Below, in pieces: positions 21,951 through 34,599 of a DNA stretch of 64,000 nucleotides. Positions within the stretch are counted from its first letter, which is position 1. Each line of letters begins with the position of its first letter. The notes below the pieces were generated by a model that did not search any database, had not been told where the DNA came from, and saw only the letters and a program-made list of their open reading frames with translations. The stretch is taken from the NCBI RefSeq assembly GCF_963422355.1, contig NC_085085.1, forward strand, positions 12,415,985-12,479,984, given 5' to 3'. The translations under genes were made by a program, and so were the position numbers. The stretch is from Corticium candelabrum (lineage: Eukaryota > Porifera > Homoscleromorpha > Homosclerophorida > Plakinidae).

Positions 21951-24900
21951 CTATAATGCTTCTTCAACTGCTTCTCTAAGATTGCCTATAGTGGCTGCCT
22001 TGCCTGCCTTCACTTGCCATCTACTCAGTACCTCAAAACACTGCTCTCTGGCACTTGACAGGCTCTTGATTGTCTCGTCCATCTCTACTTCTAGTTCAGC
22101 AGCCAGATATTTCACAGTGAAAGAACCAAGATTTGTAAGACGCTTGGCCAATCGATTAATATCTCTCTCCGAAACTAAGTCTTCAGAATTTCCTGGCAAC
22201 AGCTCTAAACATCAGCAACCATATACTGTATGTATATAATAACATACAGCCAATAAACAAAAATACTGAAATTAAATTGATTTCTCCAATTTTATTAATG
22301 ATGAGACCTACTGTTTCTACATGTTTAGCTGAGCATGTTTCAACAAATTAGGTCTCATCCATATCAATTTATCTGTTTCAATACACATCTGGCCACTCAA
22401 TCACCTTCAGAATCTTAAGCACCATGTAATTTGGAACACTCAAGCAATTGAACATTGGACAATAAAGCATCCCAATGCAGACAACTAAACAATTACACAT
22501 GACACATATCACTACTGGATGCCAAATGGTATTATCACGTTAAATCTACACAATTAATCTTGGTCTTCGCACACTTAATAGTACCACAAATATCTAAACA
22601 CTAGCCAGAGCTAGTATTAAAAAGCCACAGAAATTTAATTATTGCACTTGTCAAAAGTCTACGCATTGACACTGCAAGTACTGCCAAGCATGGCACAGGA
22701 CATGGAGTTGAGCACCAGCAAAGGAAGAAAAAATTACAGATTTTGTTCCATAGATGATAACAGGGTAATGAAAATAAAGCATATCTAGCATCTAAAATTA
22801 CATCACATCTACAAAAGCAAAACTTAGTTCGGGTACACATCAAAGCACATCTGGGCTATATTAAGCTACTGCATGAACACATTTGGATTAACTACAACTT
22901 TTGCACACACGACTGGTATAGTTTCACGTATACATGTATAGACAGAAGCAAAGTCATGCAACCTTCTATCATCTTGCCATTGAAACTGTTAACTTTCACC
23001 AAAAGCACAGTCGCCGTGTTGCCACAACCATCTAGACATGTAATTATGAATTCTTGGAACATGAACCAAGCCATTCAGCAGAAACACCTTTCTTTACCAA
23101 TACCAACTACATAACTTTGCCTGCTTCAATCAATCCTCCTGCTGGAAAACCTTGCACCCTCAATGTCTTATGTCATTATAACTGCTAACCCACATTTCAT
23201 TCATACATTATAGCAATTTATACTGCCTGTTCTATCTATATTAAGCAAAACATGTGAGTAATAGATCAACTAATCAAAGATGACACATAACTGCCTTCAT
23301 TACCTATTGCTGTCTCCGGTTCAGTAGTTTGCAAAGCTGAGGTAATTCCACCAGCTGCTGCAGTGCCAGTAGATACTGCTGATGTGCCTGAAACCAGTGC
23401 TACATCAATGAATCAACTCAATTACAAGTGACACTGCATGGTACTATATATTTGCTACACAGTGTACAGCATAGCATGACATCAAACATCCTAAAGATAC
23501 ATGCACATGTACACTGGAATAAGCTCTTCTGCTCACACAATATCTTGTCAATTTTCAACAGTAAACTGTAAAGATGAATCAATTAACATGCAAGCATGTT
23601 GTCCACTATTTCTGAAAGTTCCTAGCTATTAATTTGCAAAATACTAACTAACTCATGCACCATAATCTTGTCTGCCATTTATTAAACTGCACTGAATTTA
23701 ATATTTGTGGACCAGACATATATAACAAAATTCTAAGCAGTTACTAAGAATTATACCTTGTTGAGACAGACCGCTCTGAGACAATGCAGCAGAAACAAGA
23801 CCTTGCAAAGATGCACCTTCATTGGTAGAACTCGGAGATGAAATCATGTCAGGGTCAGAGAACAAGCAAGGAACTATAGTATCTTCAGAATGGTCCTTGC
23901 CATCTGTGTAGCTGTACATCTCCTCCACGTGACCTTTAAGTTCTGCTGTTGATAAGACAAAATTGATTGTTGTAATCAAAGGTATCTTGATCCCACCAAC
24001 GTTTTGATCAGCAGCAGAGCGTCGAAGTTCATCAAAACACTTCACAGCAGAAAGACCTTGTTTTCTTAGTCTCTTGAACTCATCATTGTAGAAGACTCGC
24101 AAATCATGTTCTTCATCAACATGACTTTCTTTGCTTACAATATGTTTAAGGCACTCAACATGTGGACACAGATGACCACAACTAAACTTGATATTTCTAA
24201 ATTTTTGTTTGGAAATCTCAGAAACCATATCAAACAGCCATGTCATCAACTTCTTTTCAGCATTAGAATCACTGACACCAAAAATGCACTGAACATGATA
24301 AACAATCTCAGGCATACTGTATTGTAATCATGCACTTACCTAAGCTGGTGACATACAACAATTCGATTTGCCGTCAGTTTGATGATGAAGCGAGTATGCG
24401 AATTTTGAGCCATCAGACAAGTCTTTTTTGATAACAAAGGAAGCCAACCACACTGCAGACTGTGCTGCAAGTCTGGTTGTTGTTGCATGTAAGTAAGAAG
24501 TCGCACAATGAGATGAAGCAAAAGCCAAGGAGGCAGAAAAGTAGTAAAGTCAAAGTAGAATCGTTTGTTGAAAGTGTTCTTAGTTTGCAGTTCATTAATC
24601 TCAAGATGTTCTTCTGGCAGTTGACAAGGTACTAAATACCTCTCAACATGCCTTTCTGTGCTGCATTGGTCATCTTCCTCCTGACTAGACTCGATATGAC
24701 TGTCCGGACTGTCTTCAATTGTCACTCTGCTCCCTTCTTCTGTTTGGTGCTGAGCATTGCCTGAAGTATGGACTTGCCTGTGTAAGAGCTTGCAAATGAA
24801 TCCCAATGCTTGAAATAGAATGCACAATGTATTGACATCCTTGTATGAGAATCCATGCAGTTCATGCATAATGTGATGCATCAGTCTGTAGGTAAGAACT

Positions 24901-27900
24901 CCTTCTTTTTTTAGAGTGATCCAGTCAGCCCTGTATGAGGGATGCTGTCTACTTTGTACCGGAATTTTGACAAGAATTGTCATCAAATCTACTAGCCACT
25001 GTGGATTGGGAAGAGCAACATCTTCAAGCAACTTCTTTGTGGATTCATCCAATCCCAACAGTTCAGCTGCAACACATTACAACACACATTTAACATACAG
25101 TGAAGGTCATGCAACAACAATATCTCAACACTTACAAGGCAATAAAACCAGCCCCACATCATGAAAGAATGTGATCATCGTCTTAAAAGGACCTTCTTTT
25201 ATATCACCAATACCACACTTGACAGCAATAGCTTTCATCTCCTGCATTGTCAACAAACACCGAGACTCTACGCTCTCACCTCCTTGAGTAGGTAATGGTT
25301 GCTGATGATATAATAAAATTTCATCTTCATATCGAAGCCAACTCAAAGGAATATCTTCTTTCATGTAATCTCGATCTAGGGCTGCTTTCAAAATAGAATC
25401 ACGAAGAATGCAAACACTCTCATCTTCATAGTCGTCACATGAGTTCTCTACTTGAGCCAAGATCTCATCAACGTCATCAACTTGAACATACTCAATATGA
25501 CAAGCAAACTCTTTAGATTGCTTAAAGGTATCACAAAGCTGTTTTACTGCACTGTCTACTCTCTCTGGACTGCAACTGTTTTTGTGAGTGCCAACAAATA
25601 ATATTCTGACTGCTTCAGGAGTGAGAGGAGTGTGAGCATGCACCGATGCAAACCAAAAGTAGATTCGTTGCAAATCAACTAAGGAAATACCCTTGTCAGT
25701 TAGTTTGGCCAAATTCAACACAATGAGATAAATTGCTCGTCTAGTGAGAAATGTGTGGTGCATGGGTTCATAAAGTTGTTGACCTGCAAAGTCCCAAACA
25801 CTAAACTTGATAGCTTTTTCTTCCTGTAAACCACTTTTGCTGGATTCCCAGTGTTTCTGAAAACTTTTCATCGGTAATTCACTAAGATCATGTTGTGATG
25901 GTTCCGCCTTCCTTTTACTTTTTCTTTGTCTTTTGTGCCTTTTGGCAGTTGATGTTGAAGAGTGATGAAAACGATGAAGACCTTGTTGACCTGACATTTT
26001 AGTTCTACGCTGCTGGTATCCTTGATAACGACTGTGTAACACACTATGCTCTTCAATTCTTTGTGGAACAAACAATGGACCAGAAAGGGCTTGTCCTAAG
26101 TAGCGAGCTGCGGTGGGATTTGCTGTTACATTTGTTGTAGAGTGTGGTGGAAGCAAATGACTTTCACTAACTTGAAGTTTTGATGCTGATTCCGGCCACA
26201 TCAGATGACTATCCACTCCCACGTCATGGGTGTCATCCTGGCCCGGCAGCTCTTCAATCAATGGATGAGATCGATCTACTGGATCTACTCTGTCATCAAA
26301 TATCACACGTCGTACAGTTTCCTGAGCTATCTTGTCATTAAAATCTGATTGTGGGTCATCAATAACCTTCCACACTCTGTTGCTAACAGGATAAACATCT
26401 GGTGTGGTAATTAGTTTTGTGTCGATTCCTTCTGTGCTAGCCAGATCCTCTATAAATGTCTGACCTGTGAGATAGCGATACAGGCTGGTCTTGCCAACTC
26501 TGGCATCTCCCAACAGCATAAGCTTGATTCTGTGTGGCTTAGTTTTGCCATTTCGTAGAGCAGCCCTAAAGTGACGAATAGCTGCAGCACCCCGAGAGCG
26601 AATCTCAGAAGGAACTACACAACCACATTAGACTTATTAAACTTCAAAATTAATGCAGATTAATGCATATGTTACAACATACAGTCAGATGTTAGTTCGG
26701 CAGGAGTTAGTCCATCCTAGACACATTAACACATTAAAAACAACACATTATCAATCACAAAGTCAAGTGTTTTTGTACAATTAAAATATTACAATATTTC
26801 TAATGGAAATATCTGCTCCTGCGTTGACAATCACGTCATATATTCTGTCATACCCTCTCTTCTTAGCAAGATGAATAGGAGTATTCTTGTCCTAATGGGC
26901 ATTATAGCACTCATACTATGAACACTAAAATAATTAACAAAACTTGCCCTGTTCTGAACACTGAGTTCTGCCCTTTTCTCGACAAGAAAATTAACCATTT
27001 CAACTTGGTTGTATAAAGCTGCCCAATGCAGTGGTGTATATCCATCCTTTAAGCAACACATCATCTCACTGCATCACTCTAGATGCACATTTTCATAATT
27101 AAAATACAAAGTCTCTTACATACCTCAGTTGTTGAGTTTATGCTTGCTCCATGCTCAACAAGACACTCTGCTATAGAAACAAATCCTAACCTGGTGGCAA
27201 TGTGAAGGGGAGTGAACATGTTCTAAATGAGCACATAAAATATGTAATGTCACTTAGAATGCATTGTCATGAACATACAGCAGAGGAATCTAACTCTCTA
27301 ACTCACTTTATCTTGTGGTTCATCAACGGGAACTCTCCATTCTTCAATTAGCCATTGGACAATCTCGAGATGTCCTCCTTTAAACCCATTCACAGCACAA
27401 AACAGAGGCGTCCATCCAGCCTACAACGTGAAGTGTAAATAACTGGCAATGCTAATACAGTCTATTCTCACTTATCCGACCCCTGTGGGCAACAAATATC
27501 AAAAAAGGGATAGAATATGTGAAAAGAATAGATATATGAAGCCTCAAAGTCATAACTATAACCTTTGGTGTCCCAGACCACGCCATGGAGTCTCAAACCT
27601 GACAGCAAATGCCTGACATATCTCCAAAGTCTTGATTACTGGAACATTTAATTAAACAGCACATATCCTACATTTAAATAGCACAGCTAGCAATGGTACT
27701 GACAAGAAATAGTTAACAGATATCGTAGCTAAATCTACAGTTGTAAGTACTAAAAATCAACTTTACAATTTAGTACGCATAAGCCACTCTTTTGAATAAT
27801 AGTCGGTAACAGTTGTTTGATGCTGTGACTGCACTGTTTGCCAGTTGCAGTTTGTCTAAGCAGAGAGATTTAGCACAGTCACAACACTCATGCTATACCC

Positions 27901-28847
27901 AAGATGATGCCATATTCACAAGACGCTGAAGGTCGGATATGTGAGAGTCAGATAAGCGAGAATACACTGTACATACAAGAATTCTAATGGTTTTACAAAC
28001 ACTACATCACGTACATTCGTCTTTGACACCACCATCTGCTGTTGCTGTTCTTTGTTGTCTACTGCTTTAACAAGTGCCTCACAGCAACCTTTGTGACCAA
28101 CCTTGCAAGCAATATGAAAAGCCAACCAACCTTCCTATAAAAATGTCTTTAGAACAAATTACATATCCACAGCAGCACAGAATTATACCGAGTTTTTACA
28201 AAACAAATCAGCATTGCTACTGATAAGAAGGTCCAGAACTTCCAGTTTCTGATTTTGAGCAGCATAGTGAAGAGGAGTCCATCCCTAAAACCAACATTTA
28301 AATACATACGTTAGTTGTAATATTGTTCCATGTCACACAAGTACCATGATTATGCAATTATCCTCACTCTGTTGGTCTGTACATTGACTGAAATATCAAC
28401 TGCTTCAATAAGCATCTTCATCACTTCTGCAGTGCCATCACAAGCAGCTGAATGCAGAACTGAACTTCCATGCTGCAACAGATAAAAACAAATTACACGT
28501 ACACTTACACATTCAAAAGCAATATCTTTACTCGAGTGGTTATAGAACTGTCTGCCCTTTTCTCAAGAAGCAACCGCACGAACTGAGAATCGGAACACTT
28601 TGTAGCCATATGCAATGCTGTCCAACCTCCTTTGGCTTTTCTGTTTAGCCATTTCACACCTACAGGTGAATCTAGAATTTCCTTTAACCGTTTCATGTCC
28701 TTTTCCAACACTGCTTTGTGCAGTGGACTCTGAAATGCACAAAGAAAGCAATTTTGTTACAACGATGATAAATCTGCAAAGATGATAAATGCTCACCTCT
28801 CCTTTTTTGAACGTTTTTGCTATATGAGAATGACGTAGATTAATCAT
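21951..28847 (-). CDS. Gene A: ankyrin-Roc-COR-Death domain protein (DAPK1-like without kinase)
   Basis: Fifteen exons keep phase: 28847-28797, 28729-28532, 28472-28368, 28284-28189, 28134-28015, 27420-27307, 27222-27124, 27046-26948, 26891-26793, 26716-26683, 26614-25136, 25066-24340, 24271-23757, 23387-23304, 22204-21951; about 1,357 residues. An acceptor (CTCATAG) just before 28847 means a further 5' exon is likely. Eight or nine ankyrin repeats, one per exon (for example GWTPLHYAAQNQKLEVLDLL), precede a Roc GTPase with P-loop GDARVGKTS and WDFAGQQ, then COR, a Cys/His motif FSCGHLCPHVECL, and a Death domain ending FEVLSRWQVKAGKAATIGNL. DAPK1 has the same order after its kinase. The G4 motif reads THKN, where genes B and C have THKD, and exon 27046-26948 uses a GC donor (AGG/GCAAGT). 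A small linker exon (23387-23304) is absent from B and C. Likely a cytosolic signalling scaffold/GTPase; its pathway is inferred from the domains only. Confidence 0.9.
27456..27971. repeat. Pogo/Tigger-like MITE in gene A intron
   Basis: Left end TACAGTCTATTCTCACTTAT and right end ATAAGCGAGAATACACTGTA form imperfect terminal inverted repeats starting and ending with TA, around 516 bp of non-coding sequence. CTTATCCGAC-type ends are typical of pogo/Tigger elements. It enlarges one intron of gene A. Confidence 0.75.
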
Positions 28848-31674
28848 CTCTATGAGAAAGAATCATACGAATGAGCATGTCAGTCAAAACCAAGCATAAC
28901 AATTTGCAATTAGAAGAGGGTCTACTGCTTTAGAACGAATTAGCCATCATGCACTTTAATAATTTATGTTAGAGATACTAAATTTAATTAATTAAAGGGA
29001 CTCTGTCCAGATGACTAGCTAACTCAAAGGCTGTGAACAGATCCATGCAATTAAACTTGATTCTAGTAAAACAAAACAAATCTCTCCAGAACAAGGAATC
29101 GTTGCAAGATGAAACTTCGTAAGTGGCATTGGACATTCTATGTTTTTCAGTTAACAAAGATTCTTAGTGTTTTATGCACTCAGATTGCAACAACACATGC
29201 TCAACTGGTTTACTGTAAACTGTTTTCAAATTGCACTTGTAAGTATTGGTGCACTAGGGCATGTCTTTGCATTAGTCTCGCGTAGCCAGACCCTTCCCGC
29301 CTAGCAACCCGCAGTAGTTTAGAAACAAAGAACAGAAGCGTAACGCAGACGGAACTTGCTTTGCGGCCGTAGTTACGAACTATTGGGCGGTGTTAGAGTT
29401 AAAGCTCCGTCCAACAACTGTGTGCATTGGAGTCTCTCCAAGTCAAATCGCTGCGCAGGGGATATGTATGAATGACCTACCGGTTAACCAGCTAAACTTT
29501 AGCTCGAACGCATGCAGAACAAACAAAAACGGCTAGTTGCCAGTAGCCATCCTCCCCCTTAATTAATTATCCAGAAAGAATGTAAAAAGGGACGCGAAGA
29601 CTAAAATGGCTGCTATTCCGCCATGATCGCCCCCTCGTGTACATACATGTTCACAGTAACGAGTCGAAGGATGACTAGAAAACTAAATCAGCTGCACGAG
29701 ATGATCCTTTCCTGAGGACACCCGGCTTTCTACTCAAGATAGCACGTGGAGACAGACTACCACACTACGGCGGCTTGCTCTACAGCTGAAACTTACCTGT
29801 AGTCACTAGTGCTCACGCGGCTACCGTGTCTCTGCTCTGGTTGCAACAGCTTGCAGCTCTAGACCGTACTTGTTTTAGACTAACGCGGAAAATTACAGAT
29901 TTAATATTAACTTTATGCAAATAAGCCGCCATTTCGGTGACACACAGGAAGAAGCTATCTCGTTGGCAAAATACGTTCGTGGTCTTTCCCAGGAAAGCAG
30001 CACGCAAACTACTTGATGGCAGGAATTCTATTCTGGTGCTCGCGCCACTTCCGAACCCTCCCAACGCTAACTGGCAAAATGACATTGCTGGCCCTGGCGA
30101 AAACATTGCAGGATTTTTGTATCCACGCCCCATTTAGACTACGTGAGCTGCTCGACTGCGGCACAATAAAAACATAAATCTAGAGATAAGTCGGCGGCTG
30201 TCAAGTGGACTTCGTGCACTAGCCGCGTCCCCAGTAGGCTCGAGTGTCCAGCCGGTCATCTCCGCCGCGGGGGAAGTAAAGTAACTGGCTGGACACTCGA
30301 GCCTACGTCCCTAGACGTCTAGCTGACGATCGTCATACGGGCACCGAACAAGACTAGCGCGGGAGAGTCTAGGGACGAGGCTATCGTGCATGACTGAGAG
30401 ACATTCTTGCAACTGTGAATATGTAGTTGTATATACGTGTAGCAAGGTTTTGCACATGTACTGTTCTAGATATCACTCTGTAAGAAGTCCATTACGTCTG
30501 AATTTCTTTTGAAATCTCTCTGGTTTCGACAACCAGACTCTCAAATCGGATCTCTGAATTTCGACTCAGAATCGGATTCAGTTAAATCGGATATCTGGTT
30601 ATTCAGATCGACATGCACCCTAGGACTCTTCTAGTTTGCTAGATCTAGATGCTTCTGACCTGCCCTGTAATCTGCCATGTGATTCCCAAACTCTTATAAA
30701 TTCTCAATGTATAGCACACGCTTGCTCTTAGCTTAATTCTTGACCTGTAAGATCCATCAAAGCCTTTATACCACAACAGTTGATCACTAGTTTGTTTGCA
30801 ATTTTCTTTAACAAAAATTAATTTCCACACGAACTAACATCTCCATCTGTAGATAGACATGCCACTAAAAGTTGCCTACAACGTTGATTTGCGACATTAA
30901 TGACTTGCATGCCTTGCACACTTTTAGGTACAGAAGTCCTAAATTCCGTTAGAAAACAGTCTGATTCTAAACTAGAGCCAATTGTAGCAGATGATGTGAA
31001 TAAAATAAGTAGCCGTTTATCTTAAACACAAACAAAGCCAAAATTCCTAGGCTAAAAGCTCTTGTGCATGATTGCTAAAGATCCATCAAGATAGCATGCA
31101 TGTAAGGCTAAAATCTTGACATCATATTTAATGAGACATTCTGTTCTTGCGTTCTGGTCTAGAAAATGATTCGCCAACATTGAGACTGACTGATTGTGTC
31201 TTGTTGACAACTGAATCAAAATGTCCACTGGTTTGCCCAGTTAGAACAAGAACCCTGTCAACTATAAATCTAACGTGGTATTGACCACATCCAATCGAAA
31301 TCTCCAACCCGTCAACAGCAGTTGCCAATGCACTATGCACTTAATTAAGGTACTAGTATTTTCCGCAGTAAATCTTACTTGCTGTTTGCTATCTTGGACA
31401 ATTAATTGTGACTGCATGTCAGTGTAATGTGATCCTTCACAAAAACTTACGTGTTCATGCTTAAGTGTTAGTGTAACCACGGGGGGAGATGACCGGCTGG
31501 ACTCTCGAGCCTAGAAAGCCTAGGCTACACAATTATTCAAATTCAAGTAAACTGTGTTATAGATATTGGCTATAGTATATATACAGCTAATAATAATATA
31601 CTGAAAAGTGTCACGCGAGAAAGGTATGTGCAAATGAGGCTGAAGTGTCAATTAAAGCAATACAAGTCATGACA
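28848..31674. other. Spacer between gene A and ADAT1, with repeat fragments
   Basis: No gene could be supported. Around 29270-29300 there is TAGTCTCGCGTAGCCAGACC, a motif that recurs inverted near 39390, 50800 and 61765 and, modified, near 51640. A CpG-richer stretch at 29300-30400 probably holds the gene A promoter and the elements listed separately. The frame at 29813-30133 has no recognisable similarity. Confidence 0.5.
30235..30305. repeat. Compact palindromic element, TAGGCTCGAGTGTCCAGCC arms
   Basis: A perfect 19-bp inverted repeat (TAGGCTCGAGTGTCCAGCC / GGCTGGACACTCGAGCCTA) surrounds about 33 bp that include CCGCCGCGGGG. The left end is matched again in inverse orientation at 31483-31513 (GATGACCGGCTGGACTCTCG), so 30235-31513 may be one larger element with this palindrome at its left end. 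Confidence 0.7.
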
Positions 31675-32937
31675 CTAAATGAGTTTGAATGAATCACATT
31701 GACCTGGTTTATGAATCCATGTGCCATACTTAAGCTCTAACCGTCTGTGCATGTCACTATTGACACGTTGATACATCACAGCTTTCTGCTTAGCTTCTTT
31801 GTATGTCTTGGGAATTGAATCTAGAAACCAGACAGAATGTATAAGGCTACCGTCTATACTGAGTGTAACTTTCATTAGTGCCTTGGGCTGTTCCGTGAAC
31901 TTTTTTCCATACTTGTACAAACTGTTCTGCTAGTTTGTATTTACAAAGGCGAGACATTTCTACAGCAAACTGTTTACCCGTTCCTCCTCGGACTATTTCA
32001 GAATCAATACCTTTCACCCAGTTGACACTCCATTTAGAAGCTTTTCGTCGTTTGTTTCTTGAGAGTTGCGCACGAATGGCCTTTTGGGCTTCCAGCCTAG
32101 TGGCATCGTATAATTGGGGTTGCAGACTACCTGATTTATCAGATAGTCTCTCAGACACGGCACGCTTCATGCGCTCACGTTGGAACTGATCACCAATAAT
32201 AATACTCTTGCAGTAGATGGGAGAGATGAAGTTACTCAGCAAAGCTCCTTGAATACCTAACACATTCCAACGGAGGAGTTTATCACTGCATGACATTGTA
32301 CACGTAAAACCGTGATGCTCTGTGGAGCCACTTTGTGGTAGATTATCAAGTTTTACTGTGTCTGACATTCCTTCTTTCTTCACACGAAGACGACCAGGAG
32401 ATTTTCTATGAAGTGAGTCTCCACATGGAGACCTGCTAAGGTAGAGATGAAAATGAATGCCTTTTCGTAGTACAAACTCTTTGTTATCTTTCGATTTTCG
32501 TTCAAATATTGACTCATCAGGCTTGTCCGATTCTAATGCTTTGTGAAGCTGTGAATAGAGAAAACGAATGAGTGCACGCCTACAGACAATTTCAGCATGA
32601 CAGTCGTTGATTGCTGAACCATTGCATGATTCAGTGAGGTATTTTTCAAAATACACTGCGTTCCTGTCGCCAGAGCAACCACCTGTTGGTCACGTGTACC
32701 ACCGTCATCTTGTGATGTCATTATAAACGCTGATAAATTTCGATGGTTAGTTTCAGCCAACTTGCTTGGAAGACATCTACTTCTAAGAGCTTCTCCAAAT
32801 TTTGTCCAACAGAGAGCCACAAATTTCTCGACCTCAGTTGCTTCTAGTGACCCATGCCTAGCAGATTCTTGTCCAGATAAACCTAGATCTCGGGATGCTT
32901 CAATCTCCCCAGTTTTCTTATCGACAGTAGCTGCCAT
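31675..32937 (-). CDS. ADAT1: tRNA-specific adenosine deaminase 1 (ADAT1), one frameshift
   Basis: ADAT1 converts adenosine 37 of tRNA-Ala to inosine. The start is ATG 32937 (ACCATGG context), just after an acceptor, so a 5' UTR exon probably exists. Exon 1 runs to 31870 and exon 2 is 31820-31675, with a 49-bp intron ending TCTGGTTTCTAG. The zinc and catalytic signature is complete: [20 protein letters not shown] and [20 protein letters not shown]. The N-terminal part ([24 protein letters not shown]) and the C-terminal part ([19 protein letters not shown]) fit ADAT1 rather than ADAR, and there is no double-stranded-RNA-binding domain. Between GTQCI and the HAE motif the reading frame changes by one base at about 32645-32655, within TATTTTGAAAAATAC. 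A one-base deletion in a homopolymer or an assembly error is likely; otherwise the copy is inactive. Confidence 0.88.
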
Positions 32938-33071
32938 GGTTGCCGGAGCAATTCCTACACGTATAATGCAGCACAATTAGAGTGATCGAAATAAGCAATG
33001 ATATCAAGTATGTCACGTCTCGTGATCATCTACTGACTAGTCATCATAGTCTGTACTAGATATACCGTATA

Positions 33072-33234
33072 CAGGGCCGGATCCAGAGGGGGTTAGGGGG
33101 TTTCAACCCCCTCTTTTCCAATAGGCGTGGTTCAGTACTTTCATATAATTTCATTAGAAAAGAGAAAATTAGTAATGCTATAAATAACTGCTAACGGTGA
33201 ACCCCTCTTTCAAAAATTCCTGGATCCGGCGCTG
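33072..33234. repeat. hAT-like MITE
   Basis: Ends CAGGGCCGGATCCAG and CTGGATCCGGCGCTG are near-perfect inverted repeats bounding 163 bp of non-coding DNA that includes GGGGTTAGGGGG. CAG...CTG termini are typical of hAT elements, but I could not see a clear 8-bp target duplication. Confidence 0.7.
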
Positions 33235-33419
33235 TGTAGCTGTGTATAGTAATCATTGTCACATGTCATCGCGCAGTTTTGACAATCCGTCACACCATAC
33301 AAATTTTCACTTTATTTAGAGTGAACGCATTCAGTCATGCGTTGAGTACATGCATGACGTGCGTATAGTTAATTAAACCTCAAACCCAATTGCAAATGCG
33401 CATGCAGGGTCAGAGGATG

Positions 33420-33665
33420 GTTCAGCCATTTAATTTTCTACATTTTAATTTTCATGTTTTCATTTTTCAATTTTTATTTATTTTTATAAATTTTAAATAA
33501 GAATGCAAGTAAAATTAAAAAGTAACAATAAAGTTAAATTTTTTAAAAAAAATTGTATTTATTAGATTTTAACTTTTAATTTAAATTTTTTATTTTTTAT
33601 TCTCCTTTCTATTTTTTGTAAAATTGTTTTTCATCTTTTGATGTTTGATTCTTGTGATCTCTAGA
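33420..33665. repeat. A/T-rich low-complexity tract
   Basis: Long T-rich and A-rich runs (ATTTTTCAATTTTTATTTAT and similar) with no reading frame. Confidence 0.8.
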
Positions 33666-33700
33666 TATATTTTTTCAACTTTGAGAAAGACCTCAAACGC

Positions 33701-34444
33701 GGCGGAGAGAGACCGGCTGGAGACATTCGCCACTCAAACAAACCGCCGACTCTCTATCCTCCAATCAGAGTGCCGTTCAATGTTTGTGCATCCTCGATAG
33801 GGATGCACGTCGCTATTGGCTCTTTGCTAATGTAATTTCGCTCTGACGGAAGTGCGTGTAGTCTCGACACGTGCCATCCAAGTCTACAAACAACAGGTCG
33901 ACTCTTTCCAGCTCTTCTCGTTGTCTGTTTATCATTCTAAGAGCGCTAGACTCAAAGTTTACCACAGAGGCCAACCAAAGGTCGACTGCAATGTACGCAA
34001 ATCATAGCTCTGCACGTCGCCCTGCGTTGCAAATACCACGCTTTGCAGATGGTCTACTCGTTCAGTGCATGCAACGTACGACACCCTAAGCGACTAGAAG
34101 TTGTTTTGCACGCGCTGCCTAGTCCTCCAAGTACGTAACGGAAGACAAAGGAGAAGACGACATGCACGTGTAGCTCACGCGCTAACGGAATGTGATATCA
34201 GACGGTAAAAGCTCAGTTACAAAGCCATTAGTGTAGAGAGCCAATAGCGACGGGCATTGCTATCAGCAGTTATCGTACACGTGCATGTAGCCTCGAACTT
34301 CCAGACCAGAACTTCTTCTCTGGTCTGGAAATTCGAGGCTAACGTGCATGCACAAACACTACCCAAACGTGTAAAAATCCTGATTGGAGGAGAGGCAGCG
34401 GTTTCCTTTGAGTGGCGAATGTCTCCAGCCGGTCTTTCTCCGCC
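33701..34444. repeat. Long foldback element, GGCGGAGAGAGACCGGCTGG arms
   Basis: Arms of about 38 bp (GGCGGAGAGAGACCGGCTGG at the left; CCAGCCGGTCTTTCTCCGCC at the right) enclose 740 bp. Inner arms also pair (CGTCGCTATTGGCTCTTTGC at 33808 with the reverse complement of GAGAGCCAATAGCGACG at 34236). No transposase was found. The ACCGGCTGGA core is shared with the elements at 30235, 31483 and 34465. Confidence 0.75.
34288..34342. repeat. Complete TAGCCTCG foldback MITE with direct-repeat flanks
   Basis: TAGCCTCGAACTTCCAGACC and GGTCTGGAAATTCGAGGCTA pair as a hairpin. Direct repeats of ACGTGCATG sit on both sides and look like an 8-9 bp target duplication. It is nested inside the larger foldback element. 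Confidence 0.75.
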
Positions 34445-34599
34445 AGGGGGGAGAGGAGATAGATGACCGGATGGACTCTCCAGCCTAGGGTACTAGCTGT
34501 ACATCCGAGCAAATATGTCATTCAGATGCAATGTTACTCAGCCTATTAACTAAAGCTGTGTTTTCACCCTCACTTCCACAACTATCAGCCTCTCAAGAA

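Noticed and set aside
29813..30133. 106-codon minus-strand frame near the gene A promoter
   Set aside because: No recognisable domain, no splice logic and no paralog near genes B or C.
33871..34089. Plus-strand frame of 72 codons
   Set aside because: Falls within the foldback element and shows no transposase motif.
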